A DNA stretch of 42,520 bases. It comes from Streptomyces anandii JCM 4720. Lineage in GTDB: Bacteria; Actinomycetota; Actinomycetes; Streptomycetales; Streptomycetaceae. Where the stretch lies: assembly GCF_014650655.1 (NCBI RefSeq), contig NZ_BMVJ01000001.1, forward strand, positions 572,150 through 614,669, given 5' to 3'. Below are positions 17,264-26,608 of the stretch, one piece after another. Below the pieces are notes generated by a model. That model searched no databases. It was not told where the DNA came from and saw nothing but the letters and a program-made list of their open reading frames with translations. Position 1 is the first letter of the stretch; every line of letters begins with the position of its first letter. Position numbers and translations under genes: made by a program.

Positions 17264-19765
17264 ATGTCCGTACTCACGCGCGACGAAGCGCAGATTCGTG
17301 CCCAGCTCCTCGACGTCCACCACTACAGCGTCGACCTCGACCTGACCGTAGGGGACGACACCTTCGACTCCCTGACCGCGATCCGGTTCACCGTGCGCGC
17401 CGGCCAGGACGTCACGGACACCTTCGTCGAGCTCAAGCCCGCGCAGCTGCGCTCCGTCACCCTGGACGGACAGCCCCTCGACCCCGACGGCCTCGCCGAG
17501 AACCGTCTGCCGCTGAAGAACCTCACCCCGGGCGAGCACGAACTGCGCGTCGACGCCTCGATGCGCTACTCCCGCACCGGCGAGGGAATGCACCGCTTCA
17601 CCGACCCCGCCGACGGCGAGAGCTACGTCTACACCCAGCTCTTCCTCGACGACGTCCAGCGCGTCTTCGCCGCTTTCGACCAGCCCGACCTCAAGGCCGT
17701 CTTCGACCTCACCGTGAAGGCGCCCGAGGGCTGGACCGTCCTCGCCAACGGCGTCACCGAGCACACCGGGGACGGCGTCTGGAAGGCCGCCACCACGCCC
17801 CGTATCTCCACCTACCTGGCCGCCGTCGCCGCGGGCCCCTGGCACTCGGTCCGCACCGAGCACCGCGGCCTGCCCTTCGGCATCCACTGCCGCCGCTCCC
17901 TCGCCCCGCACCTCGACGCGGACGCCGACGAGATCCTCGACGTCACCCGCGCCTGCTTCGACCGCTACCACGAGAAGTTCGACGAGCCCTATCCCTTCGA
18001 CTCCTACGACCAGACGTTCGTCCCCGAGTTCAACGCCGGCGCCATGGAGAACCCGGGCCTGGTCACCTTCAGCGACGAGTTCGTCTTCCGCTCCGCCGTC
18101 ACCGACACCGAGCGGCAGACCCGCGCGGTGGTCGTCGCCCACGAGATGGCCCACATGTGGTTCGGCAACGTCGTCACCCTCAGGTGGTGGGACGACATCT
18201 GGCTGAACGAGTCCTTCGCCGAGTACATGGGCTACCAGATCGCCACCGAGGTCACCCGCTTCACCGACACCTGGACCGAGTTCGGCGTCTCCCGCAAGGC
18301 CTGGGGCTACGACGCCGACCAGCGCCCCTCGACGCACCCCGTCGCCCCCGAGGCCGTGGACGACACCGCCTCCGCCCTGCTCAACTTCGACGGCATCTCC
18401 TACGCCAAGGGCGCCTCCGCCCTGCGCCAACTGGTCGCCTGGCTCGGCGAGAAGGACTTCCTCGCCGGCATCAACACCCACTTCGCCCGGCACCGGTTCG
18501 CCAACGCCGCCCTCGCCGACTTCATCGACTCCCTCGCCTCCGCCACCGACCGTGACGTCCACGCCTGGGCCGACGCCTGGCTGCGCACCACCGGCGTCGA
18601 CACCCTCACCCCGCGCGTCACCCCCGCCGCCGACGGCACCTGCGTCCTCACCGTCGACCACCACGGCAGCCGCCCCCACCGCATCGCCGCGGGTCTGTAC
18701 GACCCCGACCTCACCGACGAGGGCCGCCTCACCCTGCGCACCCGCCTCGACCTCGACGTCCCGCTGGGCGAACCCCACCCGATCGGCAAGCGCCCCGCGC
18801 TGCTCCTGCTCAACGACGGTGACCTCACCTACGCCAAGGTCCGCTTCGACGCCGACTCCTTCCGGACCGTCCGCGACCACCTGTCGGGCCTGCCCGACCC
18901 GCTGACCCGCGCCATCGTGTGGAACGCGCTCCGGGACGCCGTCCGCGACGGCGAACTGCCCCCCACCGCCTACCTGGACACCGCCCGCGCCCATCTGCCC
19001 CACGAGACCGACCTCGCCCTCGCCGAGGCCGTCCTCGCCTTCGCCCGCGTCCACATCGCCGACCGCTACCTCACCCCCGAGCAGCGGCCCGCCGCCCTCG
19101 CCACCCTCGCCGGCCTGTGCCGCGACCTCATCCGCCGCACCGAGGACGGCGACAACCCCGGCCTGCGCCTGATCGCCGTACGCCAGTTCATCGACGTGGC
19201 CGCCCACCCCGACACCATCGCCGCCTGGCTCGCCGACGGCACCGTCCCCGGCGGCCCCGAACTCGACCCCGAGCTGCGCTGGCGCGTCCTCGCCCGGCTC
19301 GCCGTCCTCGGCGCCACCGACGAGGCCGCCATCTCCGCCGAACTCGAACGGGACCCCTCCGCCACCGGACGGGAGGGCGCCGCCCGCTGCCGCGCGGCCC
19401 TGCCCGACCCGGATGCCAAGCGCGCCGCCTGGGAGGCGATGTTCACCGACGACGAGAGCGCCGACCTGTCCAACTACCTCTTCGCCGCCACCGCCCAGGG
19501 CTTCTGGCAACCCGAACAGGCCGATCTCGTACGGGACTACGTGCCGCGCTACTACGAGGCCGCGGTCGCCGTCGCCGCCCGCCGCGGACCCGCCATCGCC
19601 CGCGCCGCCGGGCACTGGGCCTTCCCCGCCCACGCCGTCGACGCCGGCCACCTGAGCCTCGGCCAGGCCTGTCTGAGCGACGGCGACCCCACGCCCGCAC
19701 TGCGCCGCAGGCTCGTCGACCAGCTCGACGACCTGGCCCGGGCGCTGCGCGTCAGGGAGGCGTGA
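17264..19765 (+). CDS. pepN: Aminopeptidase N, M1 family
   Basis: An 833-residue M1 zinc aminopeptidase that removes N-terminal residues from peptides. It has the exopeptidase motif GAMEN (259-263), the zinc site HEMAH (293-297) with Glu316 in NESFAE, and a long C-terminal helical ERAP1-like domain. No signal peptide is present, so it is cytoplasmic. I chose the ATG at 17264 (MSVLTRDEAQ) because the family N-terminus begins there and a -10-like hexamer lies 7 nt upstream; in-frame starts at 17216 and 17255 are less likely. All catalytic residues are intact. Confidence 0.95.
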   Translation: MSVLTRDEAQIRAQLLDVHHYSVDLDLTVGDDTFDSLTAIRFTVRAGQDVTDTFVELKPAQLRSVTLDGQPLDPDGLAENRLPLKNLTPGEHELRVDASMRYSRTGEGMHRFTDPADGESYVYTQLFLDDVQRVFAAFDQPDLKAVFDLTVKAPEGWTVLANGVTEHTGDGVWKAATTPRISTYLAAVAAGPWHSVRTEHRGLPFGIHCRRSLAPHLDADADEILDVTRACFDRYHEKFDEPYPFDSYDQTFVPEFNAGAMENPGLVTFSDEFVFRSAVTDTERQTRAVVVAHEMAHMWFGNVVTLRWWDDIWLNESFAEYMGYQIATEVTRFTDTWTEFGVSRKAWGYDADQRPSTHPVAPEAVDDTASALLNFDGISYAKGASALRQLVAWLGEKDFLAGINTHFARHRFANAALADFIDSLASATDRDVHAWADAWLRTTGVDTLTPRVTPAADGTCVLTVDHHGSRPHRIAAGLYDPDLTDEGRLTLRTRLDLDVPLGEPHPIGKRPALLLLNDGDLTYAKVRFDADSFRTVRDHLSGLPDPLTRAIVWNALRDAVRDGELPPTAYLDTARAHLPHETDLALAEAVLAFARVHIADRYLTPEQRPAALATLAGLCRDLIRRTEDGDNPGLRLIAVRQFIDVAAHPDTIAAWLADGTVPGGPELDPELRWRVLARLAVLGATDEAAISAELERDPSATGREGAARCRAALPDPDAKRAAWEAMFTDDESADLSNYLFAATAQGFWQPEQADLVRDYVPRYYEAAVAVAARRGPAIARAAGHWAFPAHAVDAGHLSLGQACLSDGDPTPALRRRLVDQLDDLARALRVREA

Positions 19766-19942
19766 CACGGCAGGAGCACGCCGGCAGAAGGAACCGGCCA
19801 CGCCCGGCCCGCCGACCGCGCGGCGAGCCGGGCGCCCTTCTAGGCTCGGCCCCCCGGGACCGGCCCGCCGGGAACGACCGGCGGCCACCGCGAGGCACGA
19901 CCGGCCCCGGACCCGACCAGGCCCAGCCAGGAAGGCAGACCC

Positions 19943-20776
19943 GTGATCGTAGTGACCGGCGCGACCGGCAACGTCGGACGTGCCCTCGTCGACCGTCTCC
20001 TCGCCGCCGACCGGCCCGTACGGGCACTGACCCGCGACCCGCGGCGGGCCGGCCTGCCCGAGCGGGCCGAAGTGGTCCGCCACCGGCCCGACGACCCGGC
20101 GTCCCTGTTCACCGGCGCGAGCGCCCTCTTCCTCTACGCCCAGGCCGCCGGCGAGCGGACCGCCGAACTGCTGCGCGCCGCCCGCCAGGCCGGCGTCCGG
20201 CACGTCGTCATGCTCTCCTCGGCCATCATCGCCGAGGGCGCCGACGAGACCCACCCCATCCACGTCATGCACGCCACCGTCGAGCGGCAGGTCCGCGACA
20301 GCGGCCTGGACTGGACGCTTCTGAGGCCGGGCGCGTTCGCAGCCAACGCCCTGCAGTGGGCGCCGCAGATCCGCGCCGGGAACACCGTCCGGGGCGTCTT
20401 CGCCGACGCCGTGACCGCGCCCGTCCACGAGGACGACATCGCCGCCGTCGCCGAGCGCGCCCTCCTCGACGGCGGTCACGAGGGCGCCGTCCACCGCCTC
20501 ACCGGGCCGGAGGCCGTCACCAACGTCCAGCAGGTCGCCGCACTCGGCCACGCCCTCGGCCGCACGCTGACGTACGTCGAGGTCCCGCCCGGCCAGGCCG
20601 GTCCCGACCTCTACCCCGGCCTGCCCCCTCACCTGGTCCAGGCCCTCATGAAGACCTTCGAGGCCACCGTCGGCGTACCCCCGGAGATCACCGGCACGGT
20701 CGAGAAGATCACCGGCACCCCGGCCCGCACCTTCGCCCAATGGGCCACGTCCCACACGGCCGACTTCCGCTCCTGA
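19943..20776 (+). CDS. NmrA-like NAD(P)-binding oxidoreductase
   Basis: A 277-residue atypical short-chain dehydrogenase of the NmrA/NAD(P)-binding type. It starts with the nucleotide motif VTGATGNVGRAL (4-15) followed by ALTRDPRR, suited to NADP. The fold continues with VRHVVMLSS, DWTLLRPGAF and DDIAAVAERAL, all typical of the family. There is no complete catalytic YxxxK, so it may be a redox sensor or a reductase. The GTG start follows AGGAAGG (19929-19935). A TAGGCT hexamer at 19841-19846 could be its -10 with a leader of about 90 nt. It stands alone between pepN and the decarboxylase operon. Confidence 0.85.
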   Translation: MIVVTGATGNVGRALVDRLLAADRPVRALTRDPRRAGLPERAEVVRHRPDDPASLFTGASALFLYAQAAGERTAELLRAARQAGVRHVVMLSSAIIAEGADETHPIHVMHATVERQVRDSGLDWTLLRPGAFAANALQWAPQIRAGNTVRGVFADAVTAPVHEDDIAAVAERALLDGGHEGAVHRLTGPEAVTNVQQVAALGHALGRTLTYVEVPPGQAGPDLYPGLPPHLVQALMKTFEATVGVPPEITGTVEKITGTPARTFAQWATSHTADFRS

Positions 20777-20817
20777 CCGCCGGCGCCGCCAACACCGCCG
20801 GCGCCGCCAACACCGCC
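20776..20817 (+). repeat. 18-bp tandem repeat just after the NmrA-like gene
   Basis: ACCGCCGGCGCCGCCAAC occurs twice in tandem (20776-20793 and 20794-20811) with a partial third unit to 20817, beginning at the last base of the stop codon. It lies in the leader region of the next operon and has no evident coding role. Confidence 0.8.
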
Positions 20818-20927
20818 TCCCGGCAAGCCAGTACACACTTTCGGGTTCGATCGTCCGGCTTCCGGGCGCGTCGCGGCGTCTTGCGTCCAAGCTGGAAGTC
20901 CCTGCCCCCGAGCCACGGAGGACAGCC

Positions 20928-22385
20928 ATGGACACCCCGCCCCCGGACGCCCCCGTTCCCCGCCCCGCACCCCCGGCGCACACCGGCCCCGCGAGCCCCG
21001 CCGATCCCGCCGCTCTCGCCGCTTTCGCCCCTCTCGCCTCCGGGCCCGAAGGGCCCCGGGCCCTGCGCCCGCTGCTCGAGACCGTTCTCGACGCCCTGGA
21101 CACCGGTCGCAGGGCCCGCGGCGGACCGCTGCCCGCCGGGGGCCCCGAGGCGGTCGCCGCCCGTGTCCGGGACGCCCTCGGCGACGTCCTGCCCGACCAC
21201 GGCGACCCCGACGCCCTGCGCGCCCTCGTCCACGCCCTCGCCGAGGGCGCCGCCGACCCCGCGGACCCGCTGTGCGCCGCACACCTGCACTGCCCGCCCC
21301 TGGCCGTCGCCACCGCCGCCGACCTCGCCGTCAGCGCCCTCAACCCCTCCCTCGACTCCTGGGACCAGGCGCCCGCCGCCGGTGAACTCGAAGCCCTGGT
21401 CGCCCGCGAACTGGCCCACGAGACCGGCCTCGCCGACGCCGTCGTCACCACCGGCGGCACCGAGTCCAACCACCTCGCCCTCCTCCTCGCCCGCGAGACC
21501 AACGGCGGCCACATCCGCCTCGTCCACGGCGCCAACGCCCACCACTCCCTGCCCCGCGCCGCCTGGCTACTCGGCCTGCCCGAACCCGTGGTCGTCCCCG
21601 CCCCCGCCGGCACCATCGACCTCGCCGCCCTCCACAGCGCCCTCACCGACCTCGCCGGCCCCCGCGGCTCGCTCCTCGTCGCCGCCACCGCCGGCACCAC
21701 CGACGCCGGACTGATCGACCCCCTCCCCGAGATCGCGGGCCTGTGCGCCGCCCACGGCGCCCGCCTCCACATCGACGCGGCCCACGGCGGCGGCCTGATC
21801 TTCAGCGACCGCCACCGCGACAAGCTCACCGGACTCGAAACCGCCCACACCGTCACCCTCGACCTGCACAAACTGGGCTGGCAGCCCGTCGCCGCGGGCC
21901 TCCTCGCCGTCCGCCACCCCCGCGACCTCGCCGTCCTCAACCAGCGCGCCGACTACCTCAACGCCGCCGACGACACCGAGGCCGGCCTGCCCGACCTCCT
22001 CGGCCGCTCCCTGCGCACCACCCGCCGGCCCGACATCCTCAAGATCGCCGTCACCCTCAAGACCCTCGGCCGCAGCGGACTCGGCGCCCTCGTCGACACC
22101 GTCTGCGCCCGCGCCCGCGAACTCGCCGACCTCGTCCGCGACCACCCCGGCCTCGAGCTCTACGACCGCCCCACCATCAGCACCGTCCTCTTCCGGCCCA
22201 CCGGCGCCACCGACGACGACATCGCCGCCGTACGCCGCAAACTCCTCACCGAGGGCCGCGCGGTGCTCGGCCGCGCCCGCCTCGACGGCCGGCTCTGGCT
22301 CAAGGCGACCCTCCTCAACCCCGAGACCCGGCCCGACGACCTGGCCGCCCTCCTGAAACTGGTGGAAGGAAGCACCCCCCGATGA
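20928..22385 (+). CDS. PLP-dependent decarboxylase (lysine/diaminobutyrate type, DesA-like)
   Basis: A 485-residue group II PLP decarboxylase. The schiff-base lysine is Lys315 in TLDLHKLGWQP, the pyridine-binding aspartate is Asp283 in HIDAAHGG, and TGGTESNHLAL binds the phosphate. The N-terminal 70 residues are Pro/Ala-rich. Relatives include DesA (lysine to cadaverine, desferrioxamine pathway) and diaminobutyrate decarboxylases. It overlaps the next gene, an N-hydroxylase, by four bases, which matches the first two steps of hydroxamate siderophore assembly. GGAGGA at 20917-20922 supports the ATG. No iron box of the DmdR type is visible upstream. Substrate is inferred only: lysine, ornithine or diaminobutyrate. 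Confidence 0.85.
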   Translation: MDTPPPDAPVPRPAPPAHTGPASPADPAALAAFAPLASGPEGPRALRPLLETVLDALDTGRRARGGPLPAGGPEAVAARVRDALGDVLPDHGDPDALRALVHALAEGAADPADPLCAAHLHCPPLAVATAADLAVSALNPSLDSWDQAPAAGELEALVARELAHETGLADAVVTTGGTESNHLALLLARETNGGHIRLVHGANAHHSLPRAAWLLGLPEPVVVPAPAGTIDLAALHSALTDLAGPRGSLLVAATAGTTDAGLIDPLPEIAGLCAAHGARLHIDAAHGGGLIFSDRHRDKLTGLETAHTVTLDLHKLGWQPVAAGLLAVRHPRDLAVLNQRADYLNAADDTEAGLPDLLGRSLRTTRRPDILKIAVTLKTLGRSGLGALVDTVCARARELADLVRDHPGLELYDRPTISTVLFRPTGATDDDIAAVRRKLLTEGRAVLGRARLDGRLWLKATLLNPETRPDDLAALLKLVEGSTPR

Positions 22386-23818
22386 CCCCGTCCCCCAGCC
22401 CCCCACTCCAGGCGCCCGAAACCCCACGCGATCTCGTCGGCATCGGCATCGGCCCCCTCAACCTCTCCCTCGCCGCCCTCGCCCACCCGCTCACCACCCT
22501 CGACGCCGTCTTCTACGAGCGGCGCCCCGCCTTCACCTGGCACCCCGGCCTGCTCATCGAGGGCGCCCGCGTCCAGGTCCCCTTCCTGGCCGACCTGGTC
22601 ACCCTCGCCGACCCCGCCAGCCCCTGGACGTTCCTCAACTACCTGAAGTCCCTCGACCGGCTCTTCCCCTTCTACTTCGCCGAACGGCTCCACATCCACC
22701 GCGCCGAGTACGACGCCTACTGCCGCTGGGTCGCGGGCCGGCTCCCCGCACTGCACTTCGGCCACCAGGTCGACGCCGTCCGCTGGAACCCCGAACGCGA
22801 CGTGTTCGAGGTCGACTTCACCCAACTCGACGCCGACGGCGAGGCGGAAGCCCTGGGCCGCACCTACACGCGCAACATCGTCCTCGGCATCGGCACCCGC
22901 CCCCACGTCCCCGAACCCCTCAGACCCCTCGCCGACACCCCCGGCGTCCCTGTCCTCCACGCCGCCGACTACCTGGACCACCGCGATGCTCTCCTCGCGG
23001 CCGGGCACGTCACCGTCGTCGGCTCGGGACAGTCCGGCGCCGAGATCTTCCTCGACCTGCTGCGCCACCGCCCCGCCGGCCGCGAACGGCTGCACTGGAT
23101 CGGCCGCACCCCAGCCTTCGCCCCCATGGAGTACTCCAAGCTCGGCCTGGAGCACTTCACCCCGGACTACACCCGCTACTTCCACGCCCTGTCCGAGTCC
23201 GTCCGCGACCGCCTCCTGCCCACCCAGTGGCAGCTGAACAAGGGCATCGACGCCACCACCCTCGCCGCCATCCACGACGAGCTCTACAGGCGCTCCCTCC
23301 ACGGCGGCTGGCCCGACACCGTCCTCACCCCCGGCGTCCGCGTCCGCACCGCGGGCCGCCTCGCCACCACCCAGGTCGAACTCCACCTGGAACACCTCCA
23401 GCAGGGCACCCGCACCCGCCTCACCACCGACGCCGTCGTCCTCGCCACCGGTTACCGCGAGTGCCCCCTCACCCCGCTGCTCGCCGGACTCGACCCCTAC
23501 ATGCGCCGCGACAGCCGTGAACGCCCCCGCGTCGACGAGCACTTCCGTCTCGTCCTCGACCCCTCCATCACGGCCTCCGGCTGCCACGCCTACGTCCAGA
23601 ACGCCGAACTGCACACCCACGGCGTCGGTGCCCCCGACCTCGGCCTCGCCGCCTGGCGCAGCGCCACCATCCTCAACTCCGTCACCGGCACGGACCCCTA
23701 CCCGCTGCCCGCCCGCACCGCCTTCACCACCTTCGGTCTCGAACAGGGACGGCCCCAGGTCCCGCCCGCCCGCCGGCTCAGGGCACTCACCCCTCTGGCG
23801 GACGGAAACGGAATCTGA
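22382..23818 (+). CDS. FAD/NADPH amine N-hydroxylase (lysine N6-hydroxylase / DesB-like)
   Basis: A 478-residue flavin N-monooxygenase of the IucD/DesB/ornithine-hydroxylase class. It has the FAD site VGIGIGPLNLSL (19-30), the conserved FTWHPGLLIEGARVQVPF, the NADPH site VVGSGQSGAEIF and the C-terminal ATGYRE motif. Such enzymes hydroxylate the terminal amine of lysine, ornithine, cadaverine or putrescine. The ATGA overlap with the decarboxylase gene suggests that the two act in sequence, most simply giving an N-hydroxydiamine such as N-hydroxycadaverine. No acyltransferase or NIS synthetase gene follows; the next gene is on the other strand. Confidence 0.87.
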   Translation: MTPSPSPPLQAPETPRDLVGIGIGPLNLSLAALAHPLTTLDAVFYERRPAFTWHPGLLIEGARVQVPFLADLVTLADPASPWTFLNYLKSLDRLFPFYFAERLHIHRAEYDAYCRWVAGRLPALHFGHQVDAVRWNPERDVFEVDFTQLDADGEAEALGRTYTRNIVLGIGTRPHVPEPLRPLADTPGVPVLHAADYLDHRDALLAAGHVTVVGSGQSGAEIFLDLLRHRPAGRERLHWIGRTPAFAPMEYSKLGLEHFTPDYTRYFHALSESVRDRLLPTQWQLNKGIDATTLAAIHDELYRRSLHGGWPDTVLTPGVRVRTAGRLATTQVELHLEHLQQGTRTRLTTDAVVLATGYRECPLTPLLAGLDPYMRRDSRERPRVDEHFRLVLDPSITASGCHAYVQNAELHTHGVGAPDLGLAAWRSATILNSVTGTDPYPLPARTAFTTFGLEQGRPQVPPARRLRALTPLADGNGI

Positions 23819-23879
23819 GGCCGCCTCCCGGTCCGAACACCCGCGCGTCAGAAGACCCGCGCGTCACCGCACCGGCGTA

Positions 23880-25688
23880 TCAGAACACCGGCGTACCGTC
23901 GCGCGTCAGCCGCCAGTCCACCGACGCGAAGTCCTTCGGGTCCAGCACACCCTTCGCGGTCACCCACTCCGCGATCCGGGTACGGATCTCCGTCGACTCC
24001 GACCACAGCTCCTTCGCCGACGCCACATACGGGAACGCGCCACCACCGTTGGCCCGGTAGTTGTTCACCGCCAGCACGAACTGCTGCGCGTCGTCCAGCG
24101 CCGCCCCGTCGAACGTCAGGTTCCTGATCCGCGACCCCGCCGGCTGCGCGATGTCGATGTCGTACGCGAGACCCGACACGTAGTCGTAGTTGTAGTCCGG
24201 ACGGTTGTTGGCGTTCGTCAGCTTCTCCACGTCCACGGCAGCGCCCACCGCCGTCTGCGCGAAGTACTCCGCCGAGTACTCCAGGTACGCCCGCACCTGC
24301 GCGCCCGTCATCAACTTGGCGACCAGCGTGTTGTCGTACACGTACAGGCTCGACAGGTCCCGGATCGTGACATCGCCAGCCGGGATCTCGGAGGTCCGCG
24401 AGAACGGCGAGGCCTGCGCGATAACCGGCAGCGCGGCGTACTCCGTGCCCGCGAGCGCCGACTTCACCACGTCCTCCTGGACCCTGGTTATCAGATCGAT
24501 GATCGGGGCGTCCTTGTAGCGGGCGTCCACCGTCGTCAGGGTCTCGGTCGCCCGGCCGACGACCTGGTTGACGTACGCGACGACCTTCTTGTGCTCGTCC
24601 GTCAGGAGCCGGGTGATCCTCGGGTCGTCGGCGACCGAGTTGGAGTTGCGCAGCGAGGCCGCGACCGACTCCACCTCCCACCGGCCCTTGGCGAACACCA
24701 GCTCGATGTCGAACAGGGACAGCCGCTCCGCGTAGCACAGCGGCTCCGACAGCACGACCGTCTTACCGGTCTTCTCGTTGACGACCCGCAGCTCGGGGAT
24801 CTCCAGATGCGCGTGACCCACCAGGATCGCGTCGATGCCCGGCACCTGCCGCGCCACATTGGCCGCCGCGTCCTCCACCCACGGCAGCTGATCGCCGTAC
24901 GAGGACTTGCCCGACGTACCCGAGTGGGCGGACACCACGACCACGTCCGCACCCATCGAACGCAGCTTCGGCACCCACTTCGCGGCCTGCTCCTCCAGCC
25001 CCGGGAAGGTCAACTTCCCCTGGACGTAGGCCTTGTCCCAGATCGCGATGCCCGGGTTGGTCAGACCGAGCACCGCCACGGTCACCGGCGGGGCACCGTG
25101 CACGTGGAACTTCTTCATGAAGTACGGCGGAAACGCGGGCTTCTGCGTCCGGGCGTCCAGCGCGTTCGCGCCGAGCAGCGGGAAGTCGCACTGCTGCTCG
25201 AACTTGCGCAGCGTCTCGATGCCGTAGTTGAACTCGTGGTTGCCGAGGGCCACCGCGTCGTACCCGATGGCGTTCATCGCCTGCGCCATCGGGTGCACCG
25301 GACCACCCTTGGCGGTGATCGGGTCGACCTTCGCGTAGTAGTACGTCAGCGGGGTGCCCTGGATCGTGTCGCCCGCGTCGATCAGCAGGGTGTTGCACCG
25401 GCCCTTCTCCTCGCGCACCTGGTTCACCAGCGTCGAGATGCGCGCGAGGCCCTGGGCGTTGCCCGCGCCGTCGGCGTACTCCGCGTCCTTGAAGTAGTCC
25501 CAGTTGAAGACGTGTCCGTGCAGGTCGGTGGTGCCCATGACGGTCAGCGACCAGCGCTTGGCCGGCCGCCCGGACGCGCCCGCCCCGCTCGCGGCCTGCG
25601 CCGCCGGAGCCGCCGCCCCACCGGCCAGCGCCACCCCCGCCCCCGTCACGGCCGACCTCTTCAGAAACTTCCGGCGGTTCAACGGCAT
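23880..25688 (-). CDS. Tat-exported 5'-nucleotidase / metallophosphoesterase
   Basis: A 602-residue extracellular 5'-nucleotidase or 2',3'-cyclic phosphodiesterase. A twin-arginine signal is clear: NRRKFLKRSAV (4-14), hydrophobic stretch, then an AQA cleavage site near residue 33. The metal ligands are in TTDLHGH (D55, H57), DAGDTIQG, LGNHEFNYG and VGHAHLEI; the C-terminal substrate domain has VNNYRANGGGAFPY. It probably scavenges phosphate and nucleosides outside the cell. The ATG at 25688 is preceded by GAGGAG on the minus strand. It is convergent with the N-hydroxylase gene and divergent from the SIMPL gene. No PHO box is seen. Confidence 0.93.
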   Translation of the reverse strand: MPLNRRKFLKRSAVTGAGVALAGGAAAPAAQAASGAGASGRPAKRWSLTVMGTTDLHGHVFNWDYFKDAEYADGAGNAQGLARISTLVNQVREEKGRCNTLLIDAGDTIQGTPLTYYYAKVDPITAKGGPVHPMAQAMNAIGYDAVALGNHEFNYGIETLRKFEQQCDFPLLGANALDARTQKPAFPPYFMKKFHVHGAPPVTVAVLGLTNPGIAIWDKAYVQGKLTFPGLEEQAAKWVPKLRSMGADVVVVSAHSGTSGKSSYGDQLPWVEDAAANVARQVPGIDAILVGHAHLEIPELRVVNEKTGKTVVLSEPLCYAERLSLFDIELVFAKGRWEVESVAASLRNSNSVADDPRITRLLTDEHKKVVAYVNQVVGRATETLTTVDARYKDAPIIDLITRVQEDVVKSALAGTEYAALPVIAQASPFSRTSEIPAGDVTIRDLSSLYVYDNTLVAKLMTGAQVRAYLEYSAEYFAQTAVGAAVDVEKLTNANNRPDYNYDYVSGLAYDIDIAQPAGSRIRNLTFDGAALDDAQQFVLAVNNYRANGGGAFPYVASAKELWSESTEIRTRIAEWVTAKGVLDPKDFASVDWRLTRDGTPVF

Positions 25689-25727
25689 GTCTCGTTCTCC
25701 TCGGGAAAGAGTCAACAACGCGCGTAG

Positions 25728-25733
25728 ATTCTG
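25728..25733 (-). promoter_or_regulatory. Candidate promoter of the 5'-nucleotidase gene
   Basis: On the minus strand CAGAAT (25733-25728) lies 16 bp after TTGCGC (25755-25750), giving a leader of about 33 nt that includes the ribosome site. A CGCAAC/GTTGCG inverted repeat (25751-25756 with 25768-25773) overlaps the -35 region and may bind a regulator. Confidence 0.4.
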
Positions 25734-25813
25734 ACCCGCGCATGACCAAGCGCAACAGACCTCGCAGGTTGCGATTCCATGACCGGCAAGAGCGCGGCCC
25801 CGCCCGCCGGTGA

Positions 25814-25819
25814 CAGAGT
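25814..25819 (+). promoter_or_regulatory. -10-like element for leaderless SIMPL-gene transcript
   Basis: CAGAGT ends 6 nt before the ATG at 25826, and no Shine-Dalgarno sequence is present. Confidence 0.4.
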
Positions 25820-25825
25820 GGGCAC

Positions 25826-26551
25826 ATGACCACAGCCCCCACCCCCGCCTCCGGCCCCCGGCCCGCCGTCCCCTACGGCACTCCCGAGGCCCCCCGCATC
25901 GCCGTCCGCGGCGAGGCACACCTCGAAGTCGATCCCGAGATAGCCCGTATCGGCATCACCGTCACCGCCCGTGGCAAGGACCGCCGTTCCGCCCTCGACG
26001 ACCTCACCCGGCGCAACGCGGCCGTCGTCGACCTCGTCAAGACCTACGGCACGGCCGTCGAACGCCTCGAGACCGGCGCCTTCTCCATCACTCCCGAACT
26101 CACCCGCCACGGCCGCGGTGAACGCGTGCGCACCTATCAGGGCACCGTCCACCTCACCGCCGAACTCTCCGACTTCACCGCCCTCGGTGAACTGACCACC
26201 CGACTGGCCGACTTGGAACTCACCCGGGTGGACGGCCCCTGGTGGGCCCTGCGACCCCAGTCGCCCGCCCACCGGGAGGCCCGCCGACAGGCCGTCCACG
26301 AGGCCGTCCAGCGTGCCAGGGAGTACGCCGAGGCCCTCGGCACCACCCTCGCCGCACTCGTCGAAATCGCCGACATCGGGGCGGAGAACGCCCAGCCGTA
26401 CCCGTCCGCCCCCGGACGCATGCGAGCCATGGCCGGCTACGGCGCGGCGGCCCCCGACGAGAGCGCGGCACCCCTCGACCTCGAACCGCAACGCCAGCAC
26501 GTCTACGCGCAACTCAACGCGCGATTCACGATGACACCGCCCAGACTGTGA
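25826..26551 (+). CDS. SIMPL (DUF541) domain protein
   Basis: A 241-residue protein of the SIMPL/DUF541 family. Recognisable parts are IAVRGEAHLEVDPEIARIGITVTARGKD (25-52), FSITPELTRHGRG, VRTYQGTVHLTAELSDF and a C-terminal domain with alternating helix and strand (ALRPQSPAHREARRQAVHEAV). Unlike many family members it has no evident signal peptide or lipobox, so this one may be cytoplasmic. The family's biochemical function is not established. It is transcribed away from the nucleotidase gene and precedes pyk. Confidence 0.85.
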   Translation: MTTAPTPASGPRPAVPYGTPEAPRIAVRGEAHLEVDPEIARIGITVTARGKDRRSALDDLTRRNAAVVDLVKTYGTAVERLETGAFSITPELTRHGRGERVRTYQGTVHLTAELSDFTALGELTTRLADLELTRVDGPWWALRPQSPAHREARRQAVHEAVQRAREYAEALGTTLAALVEIADIGAENAQPYPSAPGRMRAMAGYGAAAPDESAAPLDLEPQRQHVYAQLNARFTMTPPRL

Positions 26552-26608
26552 ACTGCGGCAAACCCCGAGCGAACGCGCGAACGCTCATCGGAGCAACGCC
26601 CTGCACAA

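Noticed and set aside
20777-20927. Iron box (DmdR/IdeR type) before the decarboxylase/N-hydroxylase operon
   Set aside because: I looked for TTAGGTTAGGCTMACCTAA-like symmetry and found nothing close.
16685-21940. A 1,751-codon open frame on the minus strand
   Set aside because: It runs antisense to pepN, the NmrA-like gene and the decarboxylase gene, all with clear motifs. Its translation is low-complexity Gly/Ala/Val/Arg, the usual result of high GC at third positions.
26567-26586. GAGCG/CGCTC inverted repeat after the SIMPL gene as a terminator
   Set aside because: The stem is only 5 bp with a 10-nt loop, too weak to list as a feature.
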